Shown here: one piece after another, positions 26,651 to 35,065 of the stretch
Numbering within the stretch: position 1 is the stretch's first letter
How the letters are laid out: the number at the start of each line of letters is the position of its first letter
Source of the DNA: an uncultured Clostridium sp.
Lineage (GTDB): Bacteria > Bacillota > Clostridia > TANB77 > CAG-508
Reading direction: 5' to 3'
Length of the DNA: 35,349 nt
Assembly (NCBI GenBank): GCA_947565445.1
Contig: CANOGC010000011.1
Coordinates: 1 to 35,349, forward strand
Translations under genes and position numbers: made by a program
Notes under the pieces: model-generated
What the model was told of the DNA's origin: nothing
Database searches by the model: none
What the model saw: only the letters and a program-made list of their open reading frames with translations

Positions 26651-27121
26651 TTATTTATTATAAAAGCTATCTGCTCTTACATATAGAGCTTTATTATCAC
26701 TCGTATATTTTTTCGTATTGTTTATTACTTCTCCCGAAATATAGTTTACAATATACTCATCTTCTGTATTTTCAATTCCTATTCTTAGTAATGAAAGTTT
26801 ATCTAATTTATAGTAATCTTTATTAGAATAACTATCTGGAATATTTACAAGCCCAATTCCCATATTATTTGCAATATTTCTAACATCTATTAATTCCATT
26901 TTGTTCCCAACTTTTATATAACTTGTATCTTTAGTTGTTTGATATTTTGCATATTGTTCTAAAATTGCATGTTGTACCATATTTAATTCTGAAACTAGTT
27001 TTTTATCTTGTGCCTCTTCAATCATATTATTCCCTACTGTAAGGCTAATTCCTCCTAAAATTAGTAATATAATCATTGTAATTACTAAAGCTATTAATGT
27101 TATTCCTTTGTTACTTTTCAT
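26651..27121 (-). CDS. Type IV prepilin-like exported protein
   Basis: The 156-residue product begins MKSNKGITLIALVITMIILLILG. This is a type IV prepilin N-terminus with the cleavage Gly6 and hydrophobic helix, but with Ala instead of the usual Glu at mature position 5. Clostridial pseudopilins often carry this variant (inferred from general knowledge). The rest is a short globular domain of unknown fold with many Asn and Tyr. No assembly ATPase or prepilin peptidase gene lies nearby, so its machinery must be elsewhere. It heads the murB-yvcK run, with murB starting 10 bases after its stop. Confidence 0.75.
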   Translation of the reverse strand: MKSNKGITLIALVITMIILLILGGISLTVGNNMIEEAQDKKLVSELNMVQHAILEQYAKYQTTKDTSYIKVGNKMELIDVRNIANNMGIGLVNIPDSYSNKDYYKLDKLSLLRIGIENTEDEYIVNYISGEVINNTKKYTSDNKALYVRADSFYNK

Positions 27122-27153
27122 ACTTTTCTCCTCGTTTGTTAAAATATATTACA

Positions 27154-27182
27154 ATCTTATCATTTTTTTGCATATTTTACAA
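27154..27182 (-). promoter_or_regulatory. Putative promoter of the prepilin-murB-yvcK run
   Basis: TTGTAA (27182-27177), a 17-base spacer and TAAGAT (27159-27154) lie 33 bases upstream of the prepilin start. Confidence 0.45.
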
Positions 27183-27217
27183 CCAATTTTTTTAAAAAAC
27201 AAGGATAATTTGTTACT

Positions 27218-27314
27218 AGGAGCGACTAGTAGTCGCCCGAGAACTTCAGATGACTACTTAAAATACTGATTTAAAGCAATTTCTATGTAGAACGGGCGAT
27301 TAATAATCGTCCCT
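27218..27314. repeat. MITE-like inverted repeat
   Basis: Arms AGGAGCGACTAGTAGTCGCCCG (27218-27239, 22 bases with an internal palindrome) and the inverse near-match at 27293-27314 enclose about 53 bases. The arm design resembles the element at 2664-2826. It fills the divergent gap between the prepilin gene and the next small gene. Confidence 0.6.
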
Positions 27315-27388
27315 ACACCGTTCGCATTAGATTTATTTACTAAAACTATTATCCAATAACAAAATTTTCAATATTTTTATAAATTGTA

Positions 27389-27417
27389 TAGACTTTTAAT
27401 TTATTTTTGTGTATTAT
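27389..27417 (+). promoter_or_regulatory. Putative promoter of the Asn/Ser-rich small protein gene
   Basis: TAGACT (27389-27394), a 17-base spacer and TATTAT (27412-27417) lie 48 bases upstream of the start. Confidence 0.45.
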
Positions 27418-27465
27418 ATAAAAATAAATGTATATACTAGAAGAAATAATGGAGGGACTTAAATT

Positions 27466-27798
27466 ATGTCAAAATTATTTAAATTTGTTATTATTTTACT
27501 AATTACTTTTGTATTATTTACACCTGTTGCAGTAAAAGCTACAAATGTTAACATGAATCTAAATTCTAATGGAAATACTTATGCTAGCAATACATATAAT
27601 CATTCACAATCTTCTAATACTAATACTTTATCACCAAATACATCTAATAGTCAGTCCAATTCTGCAACTATTTCTAGTTTAAGTGAGTTACCAGAAGCAA
27701 GTCTTGGATTAAATAATATACTTAATATTATTTTAATTGTTGTTGGTACTTTATTAGTATTGCTAAGTATTGCAATTTTAATTAGATTAAAACATTAA
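27466..27798 (+). CDS. Small exported Asn/Ser-rich protein with a C-terminal membrane segment
   Basis: The 110-residue product has a signal peptide (about 1-25, ending VAVKA). A linker of about 50 residues rich in Asn, Ser and Thr follows, then one C-terminal membrane helix (about 82-106, NILNIILIVVGTLLVLLSIAIL) with a short basic tail. The layout resembles small cell-surface proteins of clostridia, but I recognise no family. GGAGGG lies upstream of the ATG, and a terminator follows at 27827. Confidence 0.7.
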   Translation: MSKLFKFVIILLITFVLFTPVAVKATNVNMNLNSNGNTYASNTYNHSQSSNTNTLSPNTSNSQSNSATISSLSELPEASLGLNNILNIILIVVGTLLVLLSIAILIRLKH

Positions 27799-27826
27799 AA
27801 TTTTATTTAAATTTTAAAAATTTTTG

Positions 27827-27856
27827 GAAGATAAACAAAATTTATCTTCTTTTTTC
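27827..27856 (+). terminator. Terminator of the Asn/Ser-rich protein gene
   Basis: A 9-bp stem GAAGATAAA/TTTATCTTC is followed by a run of T. Confidence 0.8.
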
Positions 27857-27964
27857 ATTTTTCGCCATTTTAGTTTATTTTTTTATGGATATTTTTCTTT
27901 AAAATATTAATACTATTACTAGTTTTTAATAAAAAACTTATTTTTTAATAGGAGGTAAGAAATC

Positions 27965-28402
27965 ATGACAAAGAAAATTTTTTCTTTTATTATTGCTCTT
28001 AGCCTTATGTTTGCTACATCTTTTGTCTTTGCAACAGGTGAATTAAAAGATTCTGCAGACAAAGCTGGAAATAATATGCAAAATGTTGTAAATGGTGCTG
28101 GTACTGTATTAAAAGATGCTGGAGAAGGTATTAAAGATGGTGCAAGAAATATTGGCGAAGACATAAAAGATGGTGCAAGAGATGTTGGTGAAGCTGTAAA
28201 TGATGGTGCACGTGACATGACAAGAAGTGATAATAATGATGGTTACACTGCTACAAGAACTAATGATAATGGAACTATTATGGGAATGAGTGGAACTACT
28301 TGGACTTGGTTAGTATTAGCTATTGCAGCTCTTGCTATTGTTGGTCTTGTTTGGTATTATGCTATGCAAAACAAGAATGAATATAACCATCATAATGACT
28401 AA
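27965..28402 (+). CDS. Small exported protein with amphipathic KDGAR repeats and a C-terminal membrane helix
   Basis: The 145-residue product has a signal peptide (about 1-22, ending SFVFA). Next comes a helical segment with repeating units GEGIKDGARNI, GEDIKDGARDV and GEAVNDGARDM, an 11-residue period like that of apolipoprotein/LEA-type amphipathic helices. A Thr/Asn linker and a single membrane helix (about 112-133, WTWLVLAIAALAIVGLVWYYA) complete it. It has GGAGG before the ATG and its own terminator. No family is recognised. Same architecture class as the preceding gene, so the two may be functionally related. Confidence 0.7.
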   Translation: MTKKIFSFIIALSLMFATSFVFATGELKDSADKAGNNMQNVVNGAGTVLKDAGEGIKDGARNIGEDIKDGARDVGEAVNDGARDMTRSDNNDGYTATRTNDNGTIMGMSGTTWTWLVLAIAALAIVGLVWYYAMQNKNEYNHHND

Positions 28403-28414
28403 TTATAGTTTCTA

Positions 28415-28443
28415 AAAAGGTCGTAATTTTTATTCGACCTTTT
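28415..28443 (+). terminator. Terminator of the KDGAR-repeat protein gene
   Basis: A 9-bp stem AAAAGGTCG/CGACCTTTT is followed by AATTTTTTC. Confidence 0.8.
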
Positions 28444-28515
28444 AATTTTTTCTTTTCTTTTTCTATATTTTCATGATATAATACTATAAAATTATTTAGA
28501 AAAGAGGAAGATATA

Positions 28516-28975
28516 ATGTCATTGGTTATTGCTAAAAATCCCACTGCAAGGCATAATTATACAATTGAAAGTACATTAGAAGCAGGTATTATATTAAGTG
28601 GTACAGAAATAAAATCTATTCGTTTACGGAAAAGTTAATTTAAAAGATAGTTATGCAATTATTAAAAATGGTGAAGTATTTGTTTTAGGTATGCATATTA
28701 GCCCTTATGAACAGGGGAATATTTTTAACAAAGACCCTTTACGTGATAGAAAGCTTTTATTAAATAATCGTGAAATTAGTAAGCTTATTGGATTAACTAA
28801 ACAAAAAGGTTATTCTTTAGTTCCTATGAGTTTGTATTTTAAAGGAAGTTTTGTAAAAATGGAACTTGGTATTGGAAAAGGTAAAAAGCTATATGATAAA
28901 AGAAATGAACTTGCAAAAAAAGATGCTACAAGAACTGTTGAAAGAGCATTAAAAAACGAATTTAAAAATTTCTAA
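28516..28975 (+). CDS. smpB: SsrA-binding protein SmpB, joined by an early +1 shift
   Basis: SmpB binds tmRNA and delivers it to stalled ribosomes for trans-translation. The N-terminal part reads [20 protein letters not shown] then [11 protein letters not shown]. Codon 38 is CGG (28627-28629). Skipping its C gives [20 protein letters not shown], followed by [15 protein letters not shown] and [20 protein letters not shown], the conserved C-terminal tail. The total is 152 residues, normal length. In the unshifted frame it stops four codons after the site. The RBS AGAGGA precedes the ATG. Elsewhere smpB commonly follows rnr; here it is alone. No ssrA gene is visible in this window. Confidence 0.93.
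28627..28630 (+). other. +1 shift site CGGA in smpB
   Basis: The context is TTA CGGA AAA. It restores the conserved G-K-V-N-L-K-D-S-Y segment. Rescue of stalled ribosomes here itself depends on getting past a CGG site. Confidence 0.9.
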
Positions 28976-29015
28976 GCGGTGGGAACCGCAAAGAAATTCT
29001 AGAAATTCCCATATT

Positions 29016-29064
29016 TATACTGTATGGAGCTTTCCTCCCACAGGGAGAAAATTCCTACAGTATA
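29016..29064 (+). terminator. Long hairpin downstream of smpB
   Basis: Outer arms TATACTGTA/TACAGTATA continue into inner pairing (TGGA/TTCC and TTTCCTCCC against GGGAGAAAA), then AAAAAAT. A short GCGGT/ACCGC hairpin (28976-28989) lies directly after the smpB stop. The larger one is the likely end of the smpB transcript, though the following tract is A-rich rather than T-rich. Confidence 0.45.
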
Positions 29065-29091
29065 AAAAATAAGCAATATGAATAAAAAACG

Positions 29092-29152
29092 AATGTAAGG
29101 GCACAGTGGTGTCATGCCTTACAGGTATTCCCTTTAAACGTGCCCCTACATT
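29092..29152. repeat. Short inverted repeat, MITE remnant
   Basis: AATGTAAGGGCAC (29092-29104) pairs with GTGCCCCTACATT (29140-29152), one mismatch. The arms resemble the outer ends of the TAGGGGCG-type elements in this window. Confidence 0.5.
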
Positions 29153-29181
29153 AAAAAAAGGAACACGAGGTTCCTTTTTTT
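29153..29181 (-). terminator. Terminator of the lipoprotein gene
   Basis: A 12-bp stem AAAAAAAGGAAC/GTTCCTTTTTTT with a five-base loop overlaps the stop codon region. It can act on both strands. Confidence 0.8.
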
Positions 29182-29758
29182 ATTTGAATGATTTTATGAT
29201 TTTTTCGTATTTTTCATTAATACCTGATGTATTTGCATCTTTATCTGATTTTAGCATTCCTAATGTTAATATGTATGCATTACCATTCTTTTTAATTAAT
29301 ACTTGTGTAACACACATTGTTTGACCTTGGCTACTTGCAACATAATCTAATTTTGCTGCTTTTTGTCCATTTAAATTAATGTAGTCTACATTAACATCTC
29401 CCTCAATAGTCATTTGTGATTTAATTCCTGGAATAGATGCCTCTACATATCCTTCAAATGATAATGAACTTGGGAAACTAGATGTTACAACATTAAGTGT
29501 TGCTCCTGCTACATCTGGATCCATATACATTGGCATACTTTCTGTTCCTATAGATTTATAGTTTGATGGATATTTAAATTCAATTCCTGATATTTTATCA
29601 AATGTTGACCAATCTGGTGTTTCTTCTGCTGTATAAACAGTTAATCCATCTAATTCTCCTTTTCCACCTGTTGTTGTGTCATTGTTTCCACATCCTGTTA
29701 AAAGCATCACTGCGATTAGCATAATTATTGCTAATAATCCTAATTTTGTTTTTTTCAT
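29180..29758 (-). CDS. Putative lipoprotein
   Basis: The 192-residue product has a lipoprotein signal peptide ending LLTGC (lipobox Cys23), so it is probably anchored to the outer face of the membrane. The mature domain contains GIEFKYPSNYKSIG, NGQKAAKLDYVASSQGQTM and a final IIKSFK, the general layout of PsbP/Mog1-like small folds often found in clostridial lipoproteins; this is a fold guess. It follows fba by 36 bases and shares its transcript, with the terminator at its end. Its function is unknown. Confidence 0.8.
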   Translation of the reverse strand: MKKTKLGLLAIIMLIAVMLLTGCGNNDTTTGGKGELDGLTVYTAEETPDWSTFDKISGIEFKYPSNYKSIGTESMPMYMDPDVAGATLNVVTSSFPSSLSFEGYVEASIPGIKSQMTIEGDVNVDYINLNGQKAAKLDYVASSQGQTMCVTQVLIKKNGNAYILTLGMLKSDKDANTSGINEKYEKIIKSFK

Positions 29759-29794
29759 TTCTTTCTCCCCTTACTTTATAATTTTTAATTTATA

Positions 29795-30727
29795 TTAAGC
29801 TCTGTTACTAGAGCCAAATACCTCTTTCATTTTGTGGCTTACAGTTTTTGTGATTTCTTCTCTTGCTGGTTGTAAATATTTTCTTGGATCAAATACACTT
29901 GGTTCTTCTGCAAACACTTTCCTAATTTGTGATGTCATTGCAAGCCTTAAGTCTGTATCTACATTTATTTTAGATACTCCTCTTCTACTTGCTTCATTTA
30001 GCATTTCATCTGGTACACCTTTTGCACCAGGAATATCCCCACCATATTTATTACATGTTTCTACTAATTCTGGAATAACTGTTGATGCACCATGTAATAC
30101 TATTGGTGTGTTTGGTATTAATTCTTTTATTTTTTCTAATATATCAAATCTTAGTTTTGCTTCACCTTTAAATTTATATGCTCCATGGCTAGTTCCTATA
30201 GCTATTGCTAAAGAATCACATCCTGTTCTTTCTACAAATTCTTTTGCTTGAGCAGGGTCTGTGTACATTGCATCACTTTCAGCTACATTAACATCATCTT
30301 CAATTCCTGCTAATTTTCCTAATTCTGCTTCAACTACTACTCCATGTGCATGTGCATAATCTACTACTTTTTTTGTAAGTGCAACATTTTCTTCAAAATC
30401 ATATTTTGAACCATCTATCATAACTGATGTAAAGCCTGCATCTATACACATTTTACATGTTTCAAAATCTGGCCCGTGGTCTAAATGTATTGCAACTGGA
30501 ATATCTGGTGCTTCTTCTACTGCTGCTTCAATCATTTTCATTAAATAATTTACTCTTGCATATTTAATTGCACCATGTGATGCTTGTAAAATGACTGGTG
30601 ATTTTTCTTGTTTTGCAGCATCCATAATTCCTTGTATAATTTCCATATTATTTACATTAAATGCACCTATTGCATAATGCTCTTTCATAGATTTTTCAAA
30701 CATTTCTTTTGTTGTTACAAGTGGCAT
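29795..30727 (-). CDS. fba: Class II fructose-bisphosphate aldolase
   Basis: This enzyme cleaves fructose-1,6-bisphosphate to dihydroxyacetone phosphate and glyceraldehyde-3-phosphate in glycolysis, using zinc. The 310-residue product shows ILQASHGAIKYA, the class II signature AIHLDHGPDFETC (Asp83 catalytic, His84 zinc ligand), VVEAELGKLAGIEDD, the zinc-binding GTSHGAY and LHGAST, and NVDTDLRLAMT for phosphate binding. GGGAGG precedes the ATG, and a strong promoter lies immediately upstream. The lipoprotein gene follows in the same unit. Confidence 0.95.
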   Translation of the reverse strand: MPLVTTKEMFEKSMKEHYAIGAFNVNNMEIIQGIMDAAKQEKSPVILQASHGAIKYARVNYLMKMIEAAVEEAPDIPVAIHLDHGPDFETCKMCIDAGFTSVMIDGSKYDFEENVALTKKVVDYAHAHGVVVEAELGKLAGIEDDVNVAESDAMYTDPAQAKEFVERTGCDSLAIAIGTSHGAYKFKGEAKLRFDILEKIKELIPNTPIVLHGASTVIPELVETCNKYGGDIPGAKGVPDEMLNEASRRGVSKINVDTDLRLAMTSQIRKVFAEEPSVFDPRKYLQPAREEITKTVSHKMKEVFGSSNRA

Positions 30728-30761
30728 TCTTATTACCTCCCTTTATTTTTTTACATAGGTT

Positions 30762-30790
30762 ATTTTATGTCTAAATTTGTAATCTGTCAA
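30762..30790 (-). promoter_or_regulatory. Strong promoter of fba
   Basis: A perfect TTGACA (30790-30785), a 17-base spacer and TAAAAT (30767-30762) lie just after the deacetylase stop. Confidence 0.8.
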
Positions 30791-30794
30791 GCCT

Positions 30795-31685
30795 CTATTT
30801 CATAATATTATAAAAATTTTTAAAACTATATCCTTTTTCCTTTAGATATTGGATTATTTCTGGTAATACTTCATATGTTAGTATTTTATCTCCTGCATCA
30901 TGCATTAAAATTACTACAATTTTCTTTTCTCCTACTGTTTGTTTTATATTTTCTAAAAGTGCCTCTTTTGTTTTTGCTCCTGCTGCATCACTACTTAATG
31001 CATTCCAATCTATATATCCTATTTGGTTTTCCATTAATAAATTTTTAGATTCTTTCTTTAATGCATGATATTTTCCTCCTGTTGAACCACCTGGAAAACG
31101 AAATAGATGTCCATCATATTCTATACCTACTGCATTTATAATAGCTTGTTTAGTTTTATTATATTCATCTAATACAGCATTAGTACTACTATATATTTTC
31201 GCATACATGTGAGAATAACCATGGTTTGCAATAAAGTGTCCTTCTTCATATTCTCTTCTTACAATACTTGGGTTTAATTCTACTCTTGAACCTAACACAA
31301 AAAACGTTGCTTTAATGTTTTCCTTTTTTAATAAATCTAGTATTAATGGCGTTACTGTTTTTGATGGTCCATCGTCAAAAGTTAAATATGCTACTTTTTC
31401 TCCAGAATTATATATATTATCTAACCTTGCCTTTGATTCTTCTGTATAAACTGGCAAAAAGTTTACTTTTGCAATATGTTTTTGCTTATTAGCATAGCTT
31501 TCCACATTTGCTACAACAGTTTGTTTTTTTACAGTATTGTTTTCTCCTATAACCATTTTATTATGATTATGATAAAAAATGCTAACTATAATAGCAGTAG
31601 TTATAATTAATAATATAATTACTGTAATAATAACTTTCTTTTTATTTACTTTTGGCTTCACTTCCACTAAATCATAATATAACAT
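30795..31685 (-). CDS. Membrane-anchored polysaccharide deacetylase (NodB/CE4)
   Basis: The 296-residue product has an N-terminal membrane anchor (about 17-37). The NodB domain contains YLTFDDGPSKTVTP (TFDDGP 102-107, catalytic base and metal Asp), ANHGYSHMYA (metal ligands His155 and His159) and FRFPGGSTGG. LLMHDAG-like VILMHDAGDKI near the end holds the last catalytic His. Members remove N-acetyl groups from peptidoglycan or related cell-wall glycans, or act in sporulation (PdaA/PdaB types). It lies between valS and fba, 140 bases after valS. Confidence 0.9.
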   Translation of the reverse strand: MLYYDLVEVKPKVNKKKVIITVIILLIITTAIIVSIFYHNHNKMVIGENNTVKKQTVVANVESYANKQKHIAKVNFLPVYTEESKARLDNIYNSGEKVAYLTFDDGPSKTVTPLILDLLKKENIKATFFVLGSRVELNPSIVRREYEEGHFIANHGYSHMYAKIYSSTNAVLDEYNKTKQAIINAVGIEYDGHLFRFPGGSTGGKYHALKKESKNLLMENQIGYIDWNALSSDAAGAKTKEALLENIKQTVGEKKIVVILMHDAGDKILTYEVLPEIIQYLKEKGYSFKNFYNIMK

Positions 31686-31825
31686 TTCTAGTGTCCCCTT
31701 TTGTAACTTTTTAATTCTTAAGTTTGTTTTTTGTCATTTTCAAAGTTATTATACACTATATTATTATTTTTTAGTAGTATTTTTTTATTTTTTGTTTTAA
31801 AAATTTTATAGTCCACTGGCTCTAG

Positions 31826-34505
31826 TTAAATTCCCTCTAGTCTTTTGACTGTACTTTTTAGCATTTCTTTGTATTTTTCTAATTTTTCTTTTTCTTCATT
31901 AATCTTTGCTTCTGGTGCTTTTGAGGTAAAACCTGGATTTGATAACATTTTTTCTGCTCTTTGTACTTCACTTTCTAGTTTTTCTTTTTCTTTTAGCAAT
32001 CTTTCCTTTTCTTCTTCTAAATTAACTAAATCTTCAAATGGCATAAATACTTCCATTCCATTTGCTAAAATAGATATAGCATTACTTGGAATTCCTTCTT
32101 TTGTTTCTTGTATAATTATTTCATTTCCAAAACCTAATTTAGCTATAAAGTCTTTAGATTCTTCAATTTGTTCTCTATATTCATTTGTTACAAATATAAG
32201 GTTCGCTTTTTTTGATGGGTGTACATTCATATTTGCTCTTACATTACGTATATCTATTACTACTTGTTTTAATTCTTCTATAAAATCTTTTGATTCATTA
32301 TATTCTACTCTTTTTCTCGTTTTTGGCCAATGTGTAACCATTAAATCTTTATCATCATAATTTACTAATTTTTCATATATTTCGGATGTGATAAATGGCA
32401 TAAATGGATGTAATAATTTTAAACAATCTCCAAAAACATAATTTAGTACAAAACTTACTTGTGTTTTTTCCTCTTCATTTTCACTATATAGCCTAGATTT
32501 TGCCATTTCAATATACCAATCACAAAACTCATTCCAAATAAAGTTATATATCTTATCTAATGCAATTCCTAAGTCATAGTTTTCTATATTTTCTGTTACT
32601 TCTTTTATTAAATTGTCTAATTTATTTAATATCCATCTATCTTCAATTCTTAAATATTCATTTTTATATTGTTTTGTTTCTTGGTCTTTTGCAATTTCGT
32701 TAAATTCCATTATTTTGTCATCATCTGATAAGTTCATAGTAATGAATTTTGCAGCATTCCAAAGTTTGTTTGCAAAATTTGATGCTTGTTCTAGCTTTTC
32801 TGGCATATAACGTATGTCATTTCCCATAGTAGTTCCAGATATAACCGAAAACCTTAGGGCATCTGCACTATATTCATTTATTACATCTAATGGATCTACT
32901 CCATTTCCTAATGTTTTTGACATTTTTCTTCCGTTTTGCGTCTCTTACAATTCCATGTATTAAAGTATCTTTAAATGGTACTTGGTTTGTAAATTCTAGC
33001 CCTTGTGTCATCATTCTAGATATCCAGAATGTAATAATATCAAACCCTGTTACAAGTACACTTGTTGGGTAAAATTCTTTGTAATCTTCATTTTCTGTAT
33101 TTGGCCAACCTAATGTTGAAAATGGCCATAATGCAGAACTAAACCATGTATCTAATGTATCTGGATCTTGCTCAAAATCTTTTGCTCCACACTTTTTACA
33201 AATACTTGGCATAGTTTTTGATACATGAATTTCTCCACATTCTTTACAGTAATATACTGGAATTCTATGCCCCCACCATAATTGACGAGAAATACACCAG
33301 TCTTGAATATTATCTAGCCAGTTAAAATATTGTTTTTCATATCTCTTTGGAACAAATCTCATTTCATCATTTCTTACTGAATCTGCTGCACGTTTTGCTA
33401 AATCTTTCATGCTAACAAACCATTGTGTTGAAATTTTAGGTTCAATAGTGTGCTTACACCTCTCACATTTTGCTACATTATGAGTATATTCTTCTTCTTT
33501 TACAAGTGCTCCAATTTCTTTTAATTTTTCTACTATTAGCTTTCGTGCTTCTAGTAAATCCATTCCTTTATATTCTGGAACTAAATCTCCCATTTTGAAG
33601 TTCTCATCAAATACTTCTATTATTTCTAAGTTATGTCTTAGTCCTGCTTGATAATCGTTTAAATCATGAGCAGGTGTTATTTTAACACATCCCGTTCCAA
33701 ATTCTTTTTCTACAAATTCATCTGCAATAATTGGTATTTCCTTATTCATAATAGGCAAAATACACATTTTTCCTATTAAATTTTTATATCTTTCATCTGT
33801 TGGGTGAACTGCTACTGCTGTATCTCCTAACATTGTTTCTGGTCTTGTTGTTGCAACTGTAATGTATGTGTCTTCTCCTTTTATCTTATAGCGTATATGC
33901 CATAAATGTGATGGTTCTTCTTTATATTCTACTTCTGCATCAGAAATAGATGTATTACAACTTGTACACCAGTTTACCATTCTTTTCCCTTTATAGATTA
34001 AGCCTTTTTCATATAGTTTTATAAACTGTTCTAAAACTGCATCACTCATTCCTTCATCTAAAGTAAAACGATTTCTGTCCCAATCACAAGAACACCCTAG
34101 TTTTCTTTGTTGCTCCTGAATTGTTCCACCATATTCTTTTGTCCATTTCCAAGCTTCTTCTATAAATTTTTCTCTTCCTAAATCTTCTTTTTTAATACCT
34201 TCATTTGCTAATTTTTGTACTACTTTCATTTCAGTAGAAATAGATGCATGGTCTGTTCCTGGAAGCCATAGGGTTCTAAATCCTTGCATTCTTTTAAAAC
34301 GGATTAGAATATCTTGTATTGTATCATCTAATGCATGCCCCATATGTAGTTTTCCTGTTACATTTGGTGGTGGCATCATAATAGTAAATGTTTCTTTTTC
34401 TCTATCTTCATCTGGTTTGAAATATCCACTTTTCTCCCATTTTTCATATAAGTTTTCTTCAAATTCCTTTGGATTGTACTTGTCTGCTAATTTGTGTTTA
34501 CACAT
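31826..34505 (-). CDS. valS: Valyl-tRNA synthetase, joined by a +1 shift just before the KMSKS loop
   Basis: ValS charges tRNA-Val. The class I HIGH motif is in PPPNVTGKLHMGHALDD (54-57). The editing domain contains TVATTRPETMLGDTAVAVHP, and zinc-knuckle-like Cys pairs follow at CERCKHTIEPKIS and CKECGEIH. Codon 525 is CGG (32933-32931). Unshifted reading loses the KMSKS motif and ends at residue 543. Skipping the C gives RDAKGRKMSKTLGNGVDPLD with KMSK at 527-530, the anticodon-binding domain, and the C-terminal coiled coil (about 825-892) that contacts tRNA. The total is 892 residues, normal for bacterial ValS. GGAGG precedes the ATG, and a T-box leader controls it. Confidence 0.95.
32930..32933 (-). 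other. +1 shift site CGGA in valS
   Basis: The context is AAA CGGA AGA AAA ATG. The Gly it encodes is the conserved residue two before KMSK. An unshifted product would lack the catalytic loop and the whole tRNA-binding half. Confidence 0.93.
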
Positions 34506-34531
34506 AATATCTCCTCCTTTATAATTACAAA

Positions 34532-34775
34532 AAACCTCACCCTGTATAAGGGTGAGGTTTAATTCACGGTACCACCTTAATTTATGATATTTCTATCACA
34601 TCTTAATTTGCCTATAACGTGGCTTAAACGAATATTTCTACTTACAATTGCTTTCAAAACATTAACTCCAAAGCTACTTCAATTTGCCTTTTTCTTATAG
34701 AAACTTTCAGCCTATGGTTTCTATTCTCTTTTAGTAAGTACAAATTTACTCCTCTTTTTCCTTGTTTTTATATAT
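34532..34775 (-). promoter_or_regulatory. T-box riboswitch leader of valS
   Basis: On the minus strand the leader contains the T-box core AAGGTGGTACCGTG. A 12-bp terminator stem (AAACCTCACCCT/AGGGTGAGGTTT, 34532-34560) with a T-run follows it. Upstream is a specifier region TTGAAGTAGCTTTGGAG, whose GTA at 34677-34675 is a Val codon. Uncharged tRNA-Val would pair with GTA and the UGGU-type bulge, favour the antiterminator and switch valS on. The evidence is strong for a T-box; the exact specifier is inferred. Confidence 0.9.
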
Positions 34776-34781
34776 GTTACT

Positions 34782-34810
34782 ATTTTACATTGATACACAT
34801 ATTTTGTCAA
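34782..34810 (-). promoter_or_regulatory. Promoter of the valS T-box transcript
   Basis: TTGACA (34810-34805), a 17-base spacer and TAAAAT (34787-34782) lie just upstream of the leader. Confidence 0.8.
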
Positions 34811-34812
34811 TC

Positions 34813-35004
34813 CTAAATATTAAAATAAATTAGTAAAGCACCAATAATTCCTAAAATAAATCCCATTATCTTCATTCCACTTGTCGCTTCATTTTGATCA
34901 CCAAAACTAAATAATTTTTTTGTTAAAATTCGTGCATCAAATATCATAATTGTTCCTATTAATGCAATTATAACTCCAATTCCGATTAATATTCCTTTTA
35001 ACAT
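34813..35004 (-). CDS. Small two-segment membrane protein of unknown function
   Basis: The 63-residue product has a first membrane segment (about 3-22, GILIGIGVIIALIGTIMIF), a short loop (DARILTKKLFSFGDQNEATSG) and a second segment (about 46-63, MGFILGIIGALLIYFNI). No family is recognised. The ATG at 35004 is favoured because AAAAGGA lies 11 bases upstream; an in-frame ATG at 35034 lacks an RBS. Its own good promoter overlaps the end of the upstream gene. It ends only 3 bases before the valS -35 hexamer. Confidence 0.65.
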   Translation of the reverse strand: MLKGILIGIGVIIALIGTIMIFDARILTKKLFSFGDQNEATSGMKIMGFILGIIGALLIYFNI

Positions 35005-35036
35005 AATTTTCAACATCCTTTTTATTTGATACATAT

Positions 35037-35065
35037 ATAATATTACGTTTTTTGGGTTTTGTCAA
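35037..35065 (-). promoter_or_regulatory. Promoter of the small membrane protein gene
   Basis: TTGACA (35065-35060), a 17-base spacer and TATTAT (35042-35037). The -35 lies within the last codons of the upstream gene. Confidence 0.7.

Noticed and set aside
28976..29180. Searched for ssrA (tmRNA) next to smpB.
   Set aside because: No tRNA-like ends or tag reading frame could be seen. The gap contains only hairpins and an inverted repeat.
32930..32933. Classical programmed +1 shifting as in RF2 (stop codon plus upstream Shine-Dalgarno).
   Set aside because: The shift codon is CGG, not a stop. No consistent upstream GGAGG-like sequence or slippery P-site codon is present across the ten sites.
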